64,000 nt of DNA, from positions 115,464 through 179,463 of the forward strand of contig JBBHKE010002584.1 in NCBI GenBank assembly GCA_037447655.1. The letters run 5' to 3'. The notes below the pieces were generated by a model that was not told the DNA's origin, did no database searches, and saw only the letters and a program-made list of their open reading frames with translations. A program made the position numbers and the translations under genes. This DNA comes from Zygnema cylindricum (Eukaryota; Streptophyta; Zygnematophyceae; Zygnematales; Zygnemataceae). Shown here piece by piece: positions 22,501 to 33,900 of this stretch (the stretch's first letter is position 1; each line of letters opens with the position of its first letter).

Positions 22501-25500
22501 GTCCAATCAAGGCAAGGCATTATTGATTCGCATAGTCGGTTTTTACCGGCAATTTTTTTTGTTGAGCAATGCTTAGTGTGGATTGTTTCATTGTGCTTTT
22601 AGATGACATAACATATATTGTGACATCGAGACCTCTAGTTTTACCGCTGGTTATTTGGCAAAGCATTTTACTGGTATATTGACTAAATTATTAGAGCCTT
22701 TGACCAAGGAATAACTATGGATGTCATTATTGTCACGAGCTGATGATTGTCATTACTATTGTTAAAGCTAACTTTAAAAGGGTTTAAATGAAGTGACATT
22801 TCAAGCTAAATCTAGTTCTCCATTGAGCCACAAAAACATTTTTTGTTATAAAATTCACTGTTTGTACTTCATTGTATGGCAGATTCCCACATATGGATTT
22901 CTTAAAGGGCCACTCATACCAGTAGGTATAAATTTTGCAAAAAAAAACCAGTAATACTAGTGTATAACTACCGCAATTGCATAAAACTCGATTAGAGCAA
23001 AAATAATTGATCTCTACAACTTCCAATAAGTGATAAGAGCACCCGAATTGAAGTCCTATAGTTGTTTTTTTTTATGACGGGTAACTTTTTATGTTTTTCA
23101 TTGTCCAGGTTGTGCCAATGGAGAATGCCAATGGTCGAAAGATAGTTGAAGCGGGAGACCTTTGTGAGAGGAAAAATGGTAAGTTTTGAAACGAAACCTC
23201 CCTCCCTCCCTCCCTCCCTCCCACCACCGTCCGTTAATGTTTTAAACCAACAACCAATGATACACCTAGAGTTCTCATATAGTTCCGATAGAGTTTTTGA
23301 TAGAGTATCTAGTGTTCGAGACTCAGGCATACTTTGTGTGATCTCTCGATAGCTCTGCTTTTAAACATATGACATGCGTTAGAGTTTTTTGGGGAGGGAG
23401 TGTCATACCCTGATTGTATGTTCTTGAGGGAACCCCTTCCTGAAAATTCGGATAAGGATGCATGTGGTCATTTTTCACCTTTGTTTTTTGTGGTCCACAG
23501 GATTCGTTAAGTACATTTATTTAATTGTCGCCTATGAGAAGCTATTTGAATTGGTTAACCACAAACAAATATGGGTTAGTTGCGAATGAAGGGAGAGATT
23601 TTATCGACCTTAGTGTGAGTTGGCATCGGTAATCCTTATGAGACCACACTAATAGTGGTGAATCCTGGTTTGATGGATCTTCGATGTGTTGTCCCGTTGG
23701 AGTCTTAGTTGACCTAAGACTTAGTCGGTATTTGGGAGTTCCTTGCGACATAGTTTAACTGAAAAGGATGGTGTTCCTTTTGCGACGTGACAGGTCGTGG
23801 AGTGGATACAAACCGCAATTGGGCGGTCGATTGGGGAAAGAAGGAGAAGGTGTGGCATTTGTTATGAAACATTTGAAATGTTTTCCATAAAGAATATATG
23901 ATCTGAGTCCTCGGCTGTTCAGAAATTGCCTTTGTTGTGAGGAAGTTTGTGGAACGGGTGATTTGTTTTGTGTCGTTGTCATGAATAATAGAGCTATGTC
24001 CAACTTGCAAATGCTGGTATTAATTTCAATATTAGACAGAATTGATATGTTACCGTGAGAATTATATTCCCATTTGTTTCGGTGCTTTTATGATGTTGTT
24101 CATGATGGATTATAAGTATACAACCCTACTCATCATGATAATTTGAGGACAATAGCTAATTATTTGGTGAGCAGTTAGTAATATCAACGTTTTTTTACTT
24201 AGATTTGAACTGAATATCAACGTTTTTTGACTTAGATTTGAACTGAATATCAACGTCTTTTGACTTGGATTTTAACCGTTAAGTATCTTGTCAATAAGAG
24301 GGTGAGAATTATATAACTCCCTTGCAGAATTTTAAGCCGGTTTCTGGGAATCATCTTCCATGTTGAACAATGTCGACAACAATTACTATTTTTGTTGTGT
24401 ACCATACCTTACAATTTTTTTTCTTTTTTCCAATTCCATTTCTCAAAATGACAAAACACCGATCTAAAATTTTGTGTGACTTTCCTATCCTTCGCCATTT
24501 ACCCTTAAGAGTTGTTTACCAACTTTTTGACAACTTTTTGTGCATGTGTCTTGGCATGTTTTTAAGCATGTTTTGAAATTGAGCTCTTGTTTTTTTTTTT
24601 TTTTTTAAATAGGACTATAATCCTGCAGAAGAGTATCCTGGTACGGGTCCATTCAGTGAGCCTGAGACTGAGTTACTTAGAATACTGGCTTCAAATTTTC
24701 AGCCTCATCTTTGGGTGAATGTGCATTCGGGAATGGAGGTGAGCAAATATTTTTGACTTCAAATAATGTCCAATTCAGTCGGAATATTTGGATGTCAATG
24801 TAACTTTTCGTTTTAACCTTTTTTTTTTCCGAGACATTCATTGTTGTTGCATGAAACGGTCAATAGAGTGGCTCTCGACAGTATTCGTTTTGTCACTAAA
24901 AGTTTACAAAAACAAGGGGTTAACATGAAAATTAGTGCTAAAGTTTACAAAAGGAAGATTGAAACACCTCAAGTTGACCGAAACTATACCTGAATTGCTA
25001 TAACTGTCAATAAGACTGAATCCGGTCTCATCCTTTCTTGCCCCCCAAAACACAAATTAGCGTTAATAAGATACCAATTGTTTTTTTCTTAACCCTAATT
25101 TTTTTTTGTGGTTCAAAATCATCCACGTTGTTTTCACCGGAAATAGAATTGGTAACATTTAAACATCCCTTCTACTGTTTATTTCTTGACACTAATAGGG
25201 GTTGATGGTGTAGCTGAGGAGGCGACATGTCACAAATTAACTTATTCCTGCCTCTTGTTTTAAGGGTCCTATCTGATAAAGTTCGTGCTTAATTATCTTT
25301 ATCATTGTCTTTGCATATGGAAATTATTTTGTTCCATAACTATGTTTTTTACATCTTCCAGAACAGCACATAATGGCTTGAACAAAAAGAATATTTATAG
25401 TAATAGAAGTATATGTATATTTGTATATGTATGTAATGGTAATGGATATTTATTTGGAGGTAAAATCACACTGAAATTAAATTACTGACCTTCAGTATAT

Positions 25501-28500
25501 AAACTATGTACTAATCGTCGAATGACCCTTATAGGAGGGAAACTTATGGTAGTATATACTAATCCTAAACATATAAAATCAATCTCTTGGCGAGCTTAAC
25601 AACCTCTGAAGAAAATCCCTCTTAGAAAAATCCCTTTTAAGGAAAATTCCTTCGAGAAAAACCTTTTTTTCAGGCTTTATTTATGCCCTATGACCATGAA
25701 CGGGGAGCTCCCGATAATGGGAGGGCGGACTCTTTGGTGGCCCCTTTGAAAGATTTAAATGCGAAGCATTTAAATTACACCTGTGTGGTGGGCTCGGGCG
25801 GGAGTGCTGTTGGGTAAGTTATATTTAAAAAAAGTAATAATACTTTCCTGGGTTTTTGGGTTTTTTCTGGGGTTTTTCGAGGGTTTTTTTGGGGTAGTAT
25901 GCAGGATTTTATCTTATTTTATGAAGTAGAATTTAGTCATTTCCTGAGTGTTTGTGGTGATTTGTGCCGGTTTATTTTTTTATGTGAAATTTCAGCTTAC
26001 ATTGTCTATCGTTATGTGATTTAATGTATTTTTTCAACTTTCAAACTCAATTTCTCCTATGAACAATTGTTGGGTTTCTCATCAAATATTGTGAACAAGA
26101 GATAAGAGTTTTACCTTTTTATTTGTTAGTTTTAAAGAAGTTTTTACCAGTGTATTTTCGAGCGGTTTGGGCACGTTGGGCATTTTGGAAAAGTTTGATA
26201 AAAAATTTCTCGAGCCATTTGTGGCTTGTTGGAGCACTTTGTTTTAGGAAGTTTGTTAAATTTCAACTAGAGGAAAGGACAATGATATTTGTTTTCAATC
26301 TTTTTAAGTAGCTCTACTTAGCCTATTGTGTTGTCGTACTAGAGAAAGTGAAAGTGATGGTTGTTTCAATCTTTTAATCCCTCCCTCCCTCCCTCCCTCC
26401 CTCCCTCCCTCCCTCCCTCCACCTCTCTCTCCCCCTCCACCTCTCTCCCTCTCTCCCTCCCTCCCTCTCTCTCTCCCCTCTCTCTCTCTCNNNNNNNNNN
26501 AGTGAAGTATTGTTTGCTCTTTCTTTTTTTCTCTCTTTCTCTCTCTCTCTCTTTCTACTGATCGTTTGTTATGAAGTGAGGATTTGAATCAGGTACCTCG
26601 CCCATGGAACGGCCACCGATTGGATGTACAATACGCTTCAAGTTCCATTAGCATATACATTTGAGGTAATTTGTGGTGCGAATCCCTATTATGAGAGTTA
26701 ATTACACTAATTCGGTCCCGTTTATATTTGCCCCCTAAACATAAAATAGCGTTGACAATGTTAATTGTTTTATGAGGTAACGCTACTTTTTTTGCAGTTC
26801 ACAATTATCCACATCATTAGGACTGAAAATAGAATCATCGACTATAAAATAATCTTCATACTAAATGAAATCTTAACACTAGTAGCAATTTACGGTGTAG
26901 TGTTTAGAAAGGTTTAAGCTATTACTTACTGAAGTTTGTTCGATTAAATTTAGAATAATCAGTGTGTGTTTTTTTTAGATATTATTTGCAAAAGTTTGTT
27001 CGAGGAAAATATAAAATAGTTGTTTATGCCTAGTATTTTCGAAGAAGGTTGAAGTTCCTTTATCATTGTTCATATACTCCAAGATTTCACAACATCTGAG
27101 CTTAACCAAATTATGCTTGGATGTACCATTTTTTACCAAAATCTACACATTTATTTAAATTCAACACAGTTCAAGCCCTTTTTTTTTAGTCGGGATGGTA
27201 TTCGAAATGCACAATTCAAAATGCCTTATCTTTTTTGTAAATTTTTGGTGAGGGCTTGACAGATATATGGCGATAATTTCGCTCACCATGACGATTGCTT
27301 TCGAATGTTCAATCCAACGACACTCGATTTATTTGAGGTGAGTGTCGTATACTTCACCGCCAAATAAGAATACACTCTCTTCTTCTTTTGTACGGAAATT
27401 TACTTTAGAGTGGTTTTAAGCTCAACCTTAGTCCTTTAAAGTCTTCTATACTTTGCCAAGGGCTCTCCTCCTCTGTGTGAAATTATGTTAGAGTGGGTTT
27501 TAAACTCTTAGGTTTCTCGATTAACAGGGAAAGCAACGATAGAAAGTGTGGTTCTAAACCCAACTTAGGCGCCACTTTTATTAGGAGAAAAAACGCACAT
27601 TGGTTGGAACAGACTGAAGTTTGGGAAACATAAAATATTTCTTCGGAAAAATTTAATGTCCTTAACATAATCGGTGATTAATGCCTGTTACACATAATCC
27701 CTAGGGTTATTACTTTATCGAAAATAACTCCCATTTGTAAGTAAATGTTGAGTAACTGGACAATTGGTACAATTTTCTGAATAATCGAGCGTACAGTTAC
27801 TCATAAAACTGTACATTTACTCAAAAACATTTCTGATAAATATTATTTACCACAAAAGCTTCGGTAGTGAGTTGAATGTCAACATTTAAAAAAAATGAAA
27901 GTGCATGTATTTCATTTTATTGAAATTGTTCCCATTTTGGGCAAATTTGTCGGATTAAACAAGAACTGGAATGATAACTTCACTTAATGATTGGGTAAGG
28001 ACCGGAAAGAGGAATTTACTTTGTACTAAAACGATATTGGGTAATGACTGGAATAAGAAATTTAACCTACGTCAAAGGGGTTTTATTTTGTTGATAAAAG
28101 CTTCTCCGTTTGTTTTGAACCGACGAATTGCAATGCCCACCTGATTTTAGTTCATATAGTTTACAGTTCACTTGTTTTTTTCCTTCTCTCTAACTTATAA
28201 AACTGGTATCGGAACTTGTTGGTTATTGTATTTCTTCTGTGATACAATTTTTTGTCACGTTACCTCCTCGATTGTTGTTTTCTTGCATTTTTCACCCTCG
28301 TACCTCTTGGTTTTGCTGTTTTTTTTCCTTCTTTTGTATGTTTTTAATCATTTTACTTCCGATTTCTTCTTTTCTTTTCTTTTTTAGGCGGTTGTGTCGA
28401 GGTGGTCGACTGCCTTTGTGGCCTTATTGGTCAGCCTCCCCAATATTCTCGAGAATCTTCCTTTTAAAATGTTGCCCCACCATATATGGTCCCTAGAACC

Positions 28501-28816
28501 CAAAAATAGACCAATACAAACACTAAAACAAAGGGCGAAAATGTTGGGAACGTTTTGGAAATGGGATTGTTTAACCGAAAAGGGAAGGAGTGGTACTAGA
28601 AAGACATCTAATCCTCGTCTACGAGAGAAATTTAGGTTAAGGAGAAGTTTGGAAGGAGCGTTCCAATATCCTACTAGGGGACTTTTTTCAACTTTTTGTC
28701 TTATTTGTATGTCCTTCGCTTTGTTGTTGTTTGTTAGATTTGCAAAAAGTCGATGGCAATGGTGGAGATGGAGATGGCAATTAGCGTTGTCTAAGAAGAA
28801 AGAGCTCCAAGTATGA
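18146..28816 (+). CDS. M14 zinc metallocarboxypeptidase, membrane-anchored, 12 exons
   Basis: Plant-type M14 exopeptidase that removes C-terminal residues, expected at the secretory pathway or cell surface. Exons: 18146-18250, 19128-19192, 19583-19640, 20400-20519, 21585-21722, 23109-23178, 23794-23849, 24613-24738, 25674-25813, 26593-26665, 27263-27337, 28388-28816. All junctions are GT..AG and in phase, giving 484 residues, close to the ~460 of the plant family (recalled). Residues 1-25 look like a signal peptide. Zinc ligands are His121 and Glu124 (GQHGREPITSE) and His242 (WVNVHSGME). Substrate-binding Asn/Arg lie in GVDTNRNWAVDW (about 189-197). The catalytic Glu is 317 (LAYTFE), followed by IYGDNFAHHDDCFRMFNP. 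A hydrophobic helix at about 441-459 with a Trp/Arg/Lys-rich tail suggests a type I membrane protein. Introns carry a hAT MITE, two pogo-type MITEs and pyrimidine microsatellites. Confidence 0.93.
19489..19564 (+). repeat. (CT)n microsatellite forming a 3' splice-site tract
   Basis: About 37 uninterrupted CT units, followed by ATGGTGCCTATGGTGCAG and then exon 3 of the carboxypeptidase gene at 19583. The tract occupies the polypyrimidine position of intron 2. Confidence 0.92.
21867..22312. mobile_element. hAT-like MITE with CGATATATCG palindromes (intron 5)
   Basis: An 8-bp target duplication CTAGAAAT (21867-21874 and 22305-22312) flanks termini TAGTGTTGGGTATCG and CGATACCCAACACTA. Eight-base duplications and a TAGTG start fit the hAT superfamily. 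The subterminal regions are packed with GATATATCG/TCGATAT palindromes. The centre holds a C run (about 22047-22069), a G run (about 22079-22091) and ACGATTTTTCGT-like repeats. There is no transposase, so it is non-autonomous. It sits in intron 5 of the carboxypeptidase gene. Confidence 0.92.
23198..23222 (+). repeat. (CCCT)n tract in carboxypeptidase intron 6
   Basis: Six or so CCCT units soon after the exon 6 donor at 23179. It is again pyrimidine on the sense strand. Confidence 0.8.
24181..24279. repeat. 33-bp tandem repeat, three copies (intron 7)
   Basis: Three adjacent copies of ATATCAACGTTTTTTGACTT followed by AGATTTGAACTGA. The third is the most diverged. They lie within carboxypeptidase intron 7. 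Confidence 0.85.
24985..25212. mobile_element. Degenerate pogo-type MITE (intron 8)
   Basis: The left end TATACCTGAATTGCTATAAC resembles the TACACC ends of the local pogo family. The right end reads ATGGTGTA, the complement of TACACCAT. Internal motifs (ATTAGCGTTAATAAG, CATCCACGTTGTTTTCACCG) recur at 26690-26899. The termini are diverged, so the boundaries are approximate. Confidence 0.5.
26377..26557 (+). repeat. CCCT/CT microsatellite with assembly gap (intron 9)
   Basis: CCCT units pass into CT units, are interrupted by ten N at 26491-26500, and resume as CT/CTTT up to 26557. The 3' splice site of exon 10 follows at 26592. True length is unknown because of the gap. Confidence 0.9.
26677..26899. 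mobile_element. Degenerate pogo-type MITE (intron 10)
   Basis: The left part reads GCGAATCCCTATTATGAGAG, then ACTAATTCGGTC, matching the pogo left ends at 37725 and 63782. The right end TTACGGTGTA is the complement of TACACCGTAA. It shares interior words with 24985-25212. Non-coding. Confidence 0.6.
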
Positions 28817-29625
28817 GATTGGTTTTTGACACTAATTTTTATTTCAAATTTTATTGCCATTTTTATTTTAACGTGTACCTTTAATGGTGAAAGATAACGT
28901 TCTTTGGCACAAAGATTTTTTTTTTGTGGGGAAAAGTGTTTTTGGGCGGTTTCACACCTTAGAAATTTGTTTCGGTTATCTACAGTGAATAAGTTGCTAC
29001 GTTAAATCTTCAATTTTCGATGGAAATCTGGTCTCTTCTGAAAGGCATTACGGAACATCGGACCTACATTGGGTTTTCACAAACCGATTGAATTGCAAAT
29101 TTTGTAAAATTTACTACAATTCTTTTACGTGGCGAATTTGATATGGGCAAATCCAAACTATATGTCACTTGGTCATTGTTTACTCTGACAATTTTTCGTG
29201 ACGCAAAAAGTATGTGTCGCTGCAACACATAACTGATGGCACCTAGGATGTTCTCATCGATGCAATGACATTGGTTCTTTTTTCCCTTTTGTGTGTAAAG
29301 GTTTTTTTTTTCTTTTGTGTGTGTAAAGATGCCATAGCATGAGTCTACATTGTTTGTTAAGCTGCTGGCTTTGTTTAGTTGAGTCTACAGAACCTTAACA
29401 TAATATAATTTTAGGATATTCTGTCACTTGTAGCCGAAGATGTCGACGACACTTTCAGTATGACTTGTCCTTAATATTGGTGATTAAATGGGAACTTTGG
29501 GCATTTCGGCTGTCGAAACACGGCAAGATCTTGAAGGGATTTGGTCATGTGACTCGAAGTCAGAAACAAAAAAGAAAACTGCCTTTTAACACAAGGCCTG
29601 GTGTGTTTGATAATTTTGAGAACTG
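28817..29625. other. 3' region of the carboxypeptidase gene; no further gene
   Basis: Mixed-composition sequence after the carboxypeptidase stop, likely containing its 3' untranslated region. No domain-bearing frame was found on either strand. Confidence 0.5.
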
Positions 29626-29829
29626 TACACCGTGTATCGCTATTAGTGTTAATACTTCCTTTTCTCCGTACAAACATGTCGGATTGTGGATATAACGGTT
29701 GCGATCGAAAGGTAAGATTCTCAGCTTCTGATCGGCGGTTTCAAATTGAAAATTGGACAAGTGTGTACAGAGAAAAGATGTTTTAAGTGGCAAAAAACAA
29801 AATCAACATTTAAAGCAATTCACGGTGAA
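29626..29829. mobile_element. Foldback MITE, second copy
   Basis: The left end TACACCGTGTATCGCTATTAGT and right end ...CAATTCACGGTG match, in inverse orientation, the MITE at 17324-17539. The inner arms (TTTTCTCCGTACAAACATGT and TGTGTACAGAGAAAAGATGT) are also shared. The target TA is intact on the left and changed to AA on the right. Confidence 0.82.
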
Positions 29830-29968
29830 GTTCTTTGGACGCAAACGTAGAAAATTAATCAAACTCTCGGTTTGAATTTGCTATTCATATCTGATGGAAG
29901 GCGTAATAAAATATGTTTGATAAGCCAGCATCCATATTTTTTGCCAAAAAAGGAAAAAACAAAAAATA

Positions 29969-30093
29969 TGTCTGAAATCGTCAGAAGCTGTTTTGCAATT
30001 TTGGTTCTCACCAGCCTGACCATCAAAATCACCCATTGTGAAAGAAAGTTACCGACATTTACCAGCGATGACACCGAGGAAGATGGCACGTAA
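29969..30093 (+). CDS. Short signal-peptide-like frame, unidentified
   Basis: A 41-codon frame from ATG 29969 starts with a hydrophobic run (CFAILVLTSLTIKI) ending in THC, then an acidic tail. A GTAAAA donor-like site overlaps its end (30090), so it could be a first exon for a secreted protein. What follows is a minisatellite and no downstream exon was found. Chance is quite possible. Confidence 0.2.
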
Positions 30094-30117
30094 AACATGG
30101 CAAACAAACACACAAGC

Positions 30118-30556
30118 GCGAATTCAAGCACAAAAAGACAAACACAAAAACACAAACACAAACACGAACACGGACACGGACCCGGACACGGACACGAACA
30201 CGAACACAAATGCACAAACGCACAAACACAAACGCACAAACGCAAACACAAACGCACAAACGCACAAACACAAACACAAACGCACAAACGAAAACACAAA
30301 CGCACAAACGCAAACACAAAAGCACAAACGCAAACACAAAGGCACAAACGCACAAACGAAAACACAAACGCATACGCACAAACGCACAAACACAAACGCA
30401 CAAACGCAAACACAAACACACAAACGAAAACACAAACATACAAGCGCAAACACAAACGCACAAACGCACAAACGAAAACACAAACGCAAACGCACAAACG
30501 CACAACACACAAACGCACAACGCACACACGCACGCACGCACGCACGCACACAAAAC
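30118..30556. repeat. ACAAACGC-type minisatellite
   Basis: About 440 bp of ACAAACGC, ACAAACAC and ACGCACAA units. All three plus frames and several minus frames stay open (Thr/Asn/Lys or Cys/Val/Ala repeats), which is expected from the composition and is no evidence of protein. It ends in (ACGC)n at 30527-30548. Confidence 0.9.
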
Positions 30557-30915
30557 CCTAAAAAAAGAAAAAACAAACACTTTGACAATGATGGAAAACA
30601 ACAGGCCGGATGAGGCGTGCCGACTCTACTACAATAAGAAAGAAATTTTATCGCCATGTTTGGAACCTGTTCAGAGACGTCCAAAAGACATCCCTGACCA
30701 TAAAAAAAAAATGCTAAAAACCCAAAAAACCTTAAACCCTAAACCTCACAGAGGCCACTACTCAACCATACTATTTCACGAATTTTGACACCACTCACTA
30801 TTTGCACCCAACAACTGTCAGTCCTTCGACCAATCACCTAAAAGTTCCTCCATACGTTGCCTAATAAACACTGAAAAAACACAAAAAAACCCTAAGAAAA
30901 CACTAAAAAACCCAT
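30557..30915. other. No gene recognised
   Basis: A-rich sequence with repeated AAACCCTAAA words that may reflect telomere-like degeneration or chance. It lies just downstream of the presumed B3-domain gene end. Confidence 0.4.
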
Positions 30916-33900
30916 TCATTTGGTACCATGATTTGCCTTACGAAACACCTCCGCTCTAAGTACACTCTCGGTCTCGTTGACAAAAAGTACACAGTCTTGA
31001 AAAACAAGATCGTTTTCATTAAGGAAGGAAATCCATCCCTCCCCCGAGATTTGATGCTGGTGCTTGCCTCCTTCCATCAGTTGAAGTTTGAAATCCACTT
31101 CGTAGCGAGATCAATCGGATCAATCTTTTTTTTTTTTTTTTTTTTTTTTTGCGTGGGCGTTGGACGGGCGGATCGGATCGCAAAATACCCTAAATAAATC
31201 CTTAAAACCCGAAACCCTAAAAAACCCTAAGAAACCCTAAATATCTGACAGAGTATACAGTGATGCAATACTATAAAAACCGACATATAAGGCCGTGGAT
31301 GGTTGCCAGGCCATAACAACGATTAAAAAAAAATGAAAAATGGACAAAACAAACAAAAACACGAGCTGCAAGCTTATTCCGTGGATTAAAGGGACCAACT
31401 AAAACAAAAAAGAGAGTACTTTTACTGTTCATAAGAGATATACAAAAATGGAAAAAGGTACTATTGAAGCTGGAATGTTGCAAAAGGAGACCAACGATTG
31501 GTCCAAGACAAACATGACTACTCAAAAACCAAAAACCAAGAATCAAACCCAACAACGGAAAACAGCGACAACCTCCTCGTATTACAGACCGCGGTTTATA
31601 CATTTCACTCTTATTTAGCCTCAAATGAAACTCAAATGTTGAAGTCAACTTCGGTTTATGACAAAAAAGCCAAACAACGTAAATAATCCTTACCATAAAT
31701 TTCTTATCTTTCTTCACAACCACCACAATTCCTTCCTTCCCTTTCTTCTCCCAAACACGTTCTGCCGCATGGTAAGTCGCCTTTGCGGCATCCCGGTAGA
31801 TCCTGGTGAAGGAGACATGGAAAATTAGAGAGAGGAAAGAGCGAGTAAGGGAGAGGGAGAGAAGGGAGAGAGAGACGCAGAGAGGGACAGGAAAATGGAA
31901 GAGAGAGAGGGAGAAGGGGAGAGAGGGAGAAAGGGCGAGAGGGAGACAGAGAGAGAGACAGATGGAGGGAGGGAGGGAGGGAGGGAGGGAGAGAGGGAGA
32001 GCGGGAGAGAGGGAGAGAGGGAGAGGAGGGAGGGAGGGAGGGAGGGAGAGGAGGAAAAGGGGGAGAGAGGAAGGGGGGGAGAGAGGGAGAGTGGGAGGGA
32101 GGGAGAGAGGGAGAGAGGGAGAGAGGGACTGAGAGAGAGGTGTTGGAATTTTTCCTTTGCTACAAACTTGGCCAGTCAGCCGTAGTCCTCTTCCACGGCT
32201 ACTTCTCTAAATAACGCACACTAGCATTAGGGTTTACGTTATTTCTATTTTGTTTCGACCTAGCATTAAGATTCAGTTTTAGATTAGAATCTTTATTTTT
32301 CAGTTCTAGATTAAGTCTTTTGTTATCTACAGAAAGACCTTTTTTACTTTTCTTCTTTTAGAAGAGTAATGACCCTTTAGGATCACGTGAGATCTACGCT
32401 GCATTTTGAGATGTCACTTTCGTAACATTCTCGTTTACCATTTAACTACACTCTATGTTGTAAAATATTACCTCTTTTAATTCAATTGGCAATCCTTTAT
32501 TTGCCCTTTATCTACCTGTCGTTTTTTGCATTTTTGTCCGTTGCCACGACTTCTAATTCAACAGGTTATTGGCCTCTCAACGCGACCTCAAATACCATCG
32601 CTAAGTTTAGCGGCGCGGTTATCTACGGAGAGAAGGAGAGAAGGGGGGGAAGGAGGGGGAGAGAAGGAGAGGAGGGAGAGATAGAGGGAGGGAGGGAAAG
32701 ATATAAGGGGATAGGGAAAGAGGGAGAGACTGGTAGAGGGAGGGAGGGAGGGGAGGGAGGGAGGGAGAGAGGGGAGGGAGAGGGGGAGGAAGGGAGAGGG
32801 AGGGAGGGAAACAGGGGACGAGGGGAAGGAGGGAGGGAGGGAGGGAAGAAGGAAGGGAGAGAGGGAGGGAGGGAAACAGGGGACGAGGGAAGGGAGGGAG
32901 GGAGGGAGGGAGGGAGGGAGGGAGGGAAGGAGGGAGGGAAATTGCGGGTGGCAGGACAAGGGAGAGGGAGAGCGAGAGAGAGAGGAAGGGAGAGAGAGAG
33001 GGGAGAGAGGAAGGGAGGGAGGGAGGGAGGAAGGGAGAGAGGGAGGGAGGGAAACAGGGGAGGGGAGGGAGGGAGGGAGGAGGGAAGGAAGAAGGAAGGG
33101 AGCAAGGGAGAGAGTGTTGGAACTCGATCTTTGTTAGATTTTCTTGACTAGTATTCTATGTCTTTGTAGAACTCTAGAAAATGTGGGAGGGAGGGAGGAA
33201 GGGAAGGGGGGGTAAGGGAAAGGAAGGGAAACAGGGAGGGCAGTGGAGAAGGAGAGGGGGAGAGGAAGAGATGGAGAGAGGGAGAGTAGAGGGAGAGAGG
33301 GAGAAAAAAAGGGAGAGCGAGAGGGAGAGGTGAAGGGGGGGAAAGAGGGAGGGAGGAAGGGAGAGGGGGGAAAAAGAGGGATGGAGGGAGGGAAGAAGGT
33401 AGGGAGTGGGAGGGAGGGAGAGAGGTGAGAGGGAGAGAGGGAGGGAAGGGGAGAGGGTGAGAGGAAGAGATGGAGGGAGGGAGAGGGTGAGAGAGAAAGA
33501 AAGGGAGATGGAGGAAGGGAGAGAGGTAGGGAGGGAGAAATGGGGAAAGAGGAGAGAGGGAGAAAGAGAGGGAGGGAAAGAGAGACAAAGAAAGAGAGAG
33601 CTAGAAAGAGAGAGGGATAGTGCAGGTTATGGAGAGAGAAAGAAAGTGAGAGAGGGACAACGAAAGAGAGGGAGAAAGAGAGTAAGTGAGAGAGAGGAAA
33701 GCGAGTGTGAGAAACAGGAGAGGGAGAGAGATAGAGAGAGAAAGAGAGATAAAGGGGGGGCGAGAGAGAGAAAGAGAGAGAGAGAGGGACAAAGTGAGTG
33801 GGAGCACGACAGAGGGAGTGAGAGAAAGAGAGAGATGGATCGAGACTGTGAAAGAGGGAGATGGAGATAGAAAGGAGAAACAAAGAGAGAGGGAGAGAGA

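Noticed and set aside
29859-30684. Long Cys/Val/Ala-rich and Thr/Asn/Lys-rich open frames on both strands
   Set aside because: They are translations of the ACAAACGC minisatellite, which keeps nearly all frames open. No start context, splice signal or domain.
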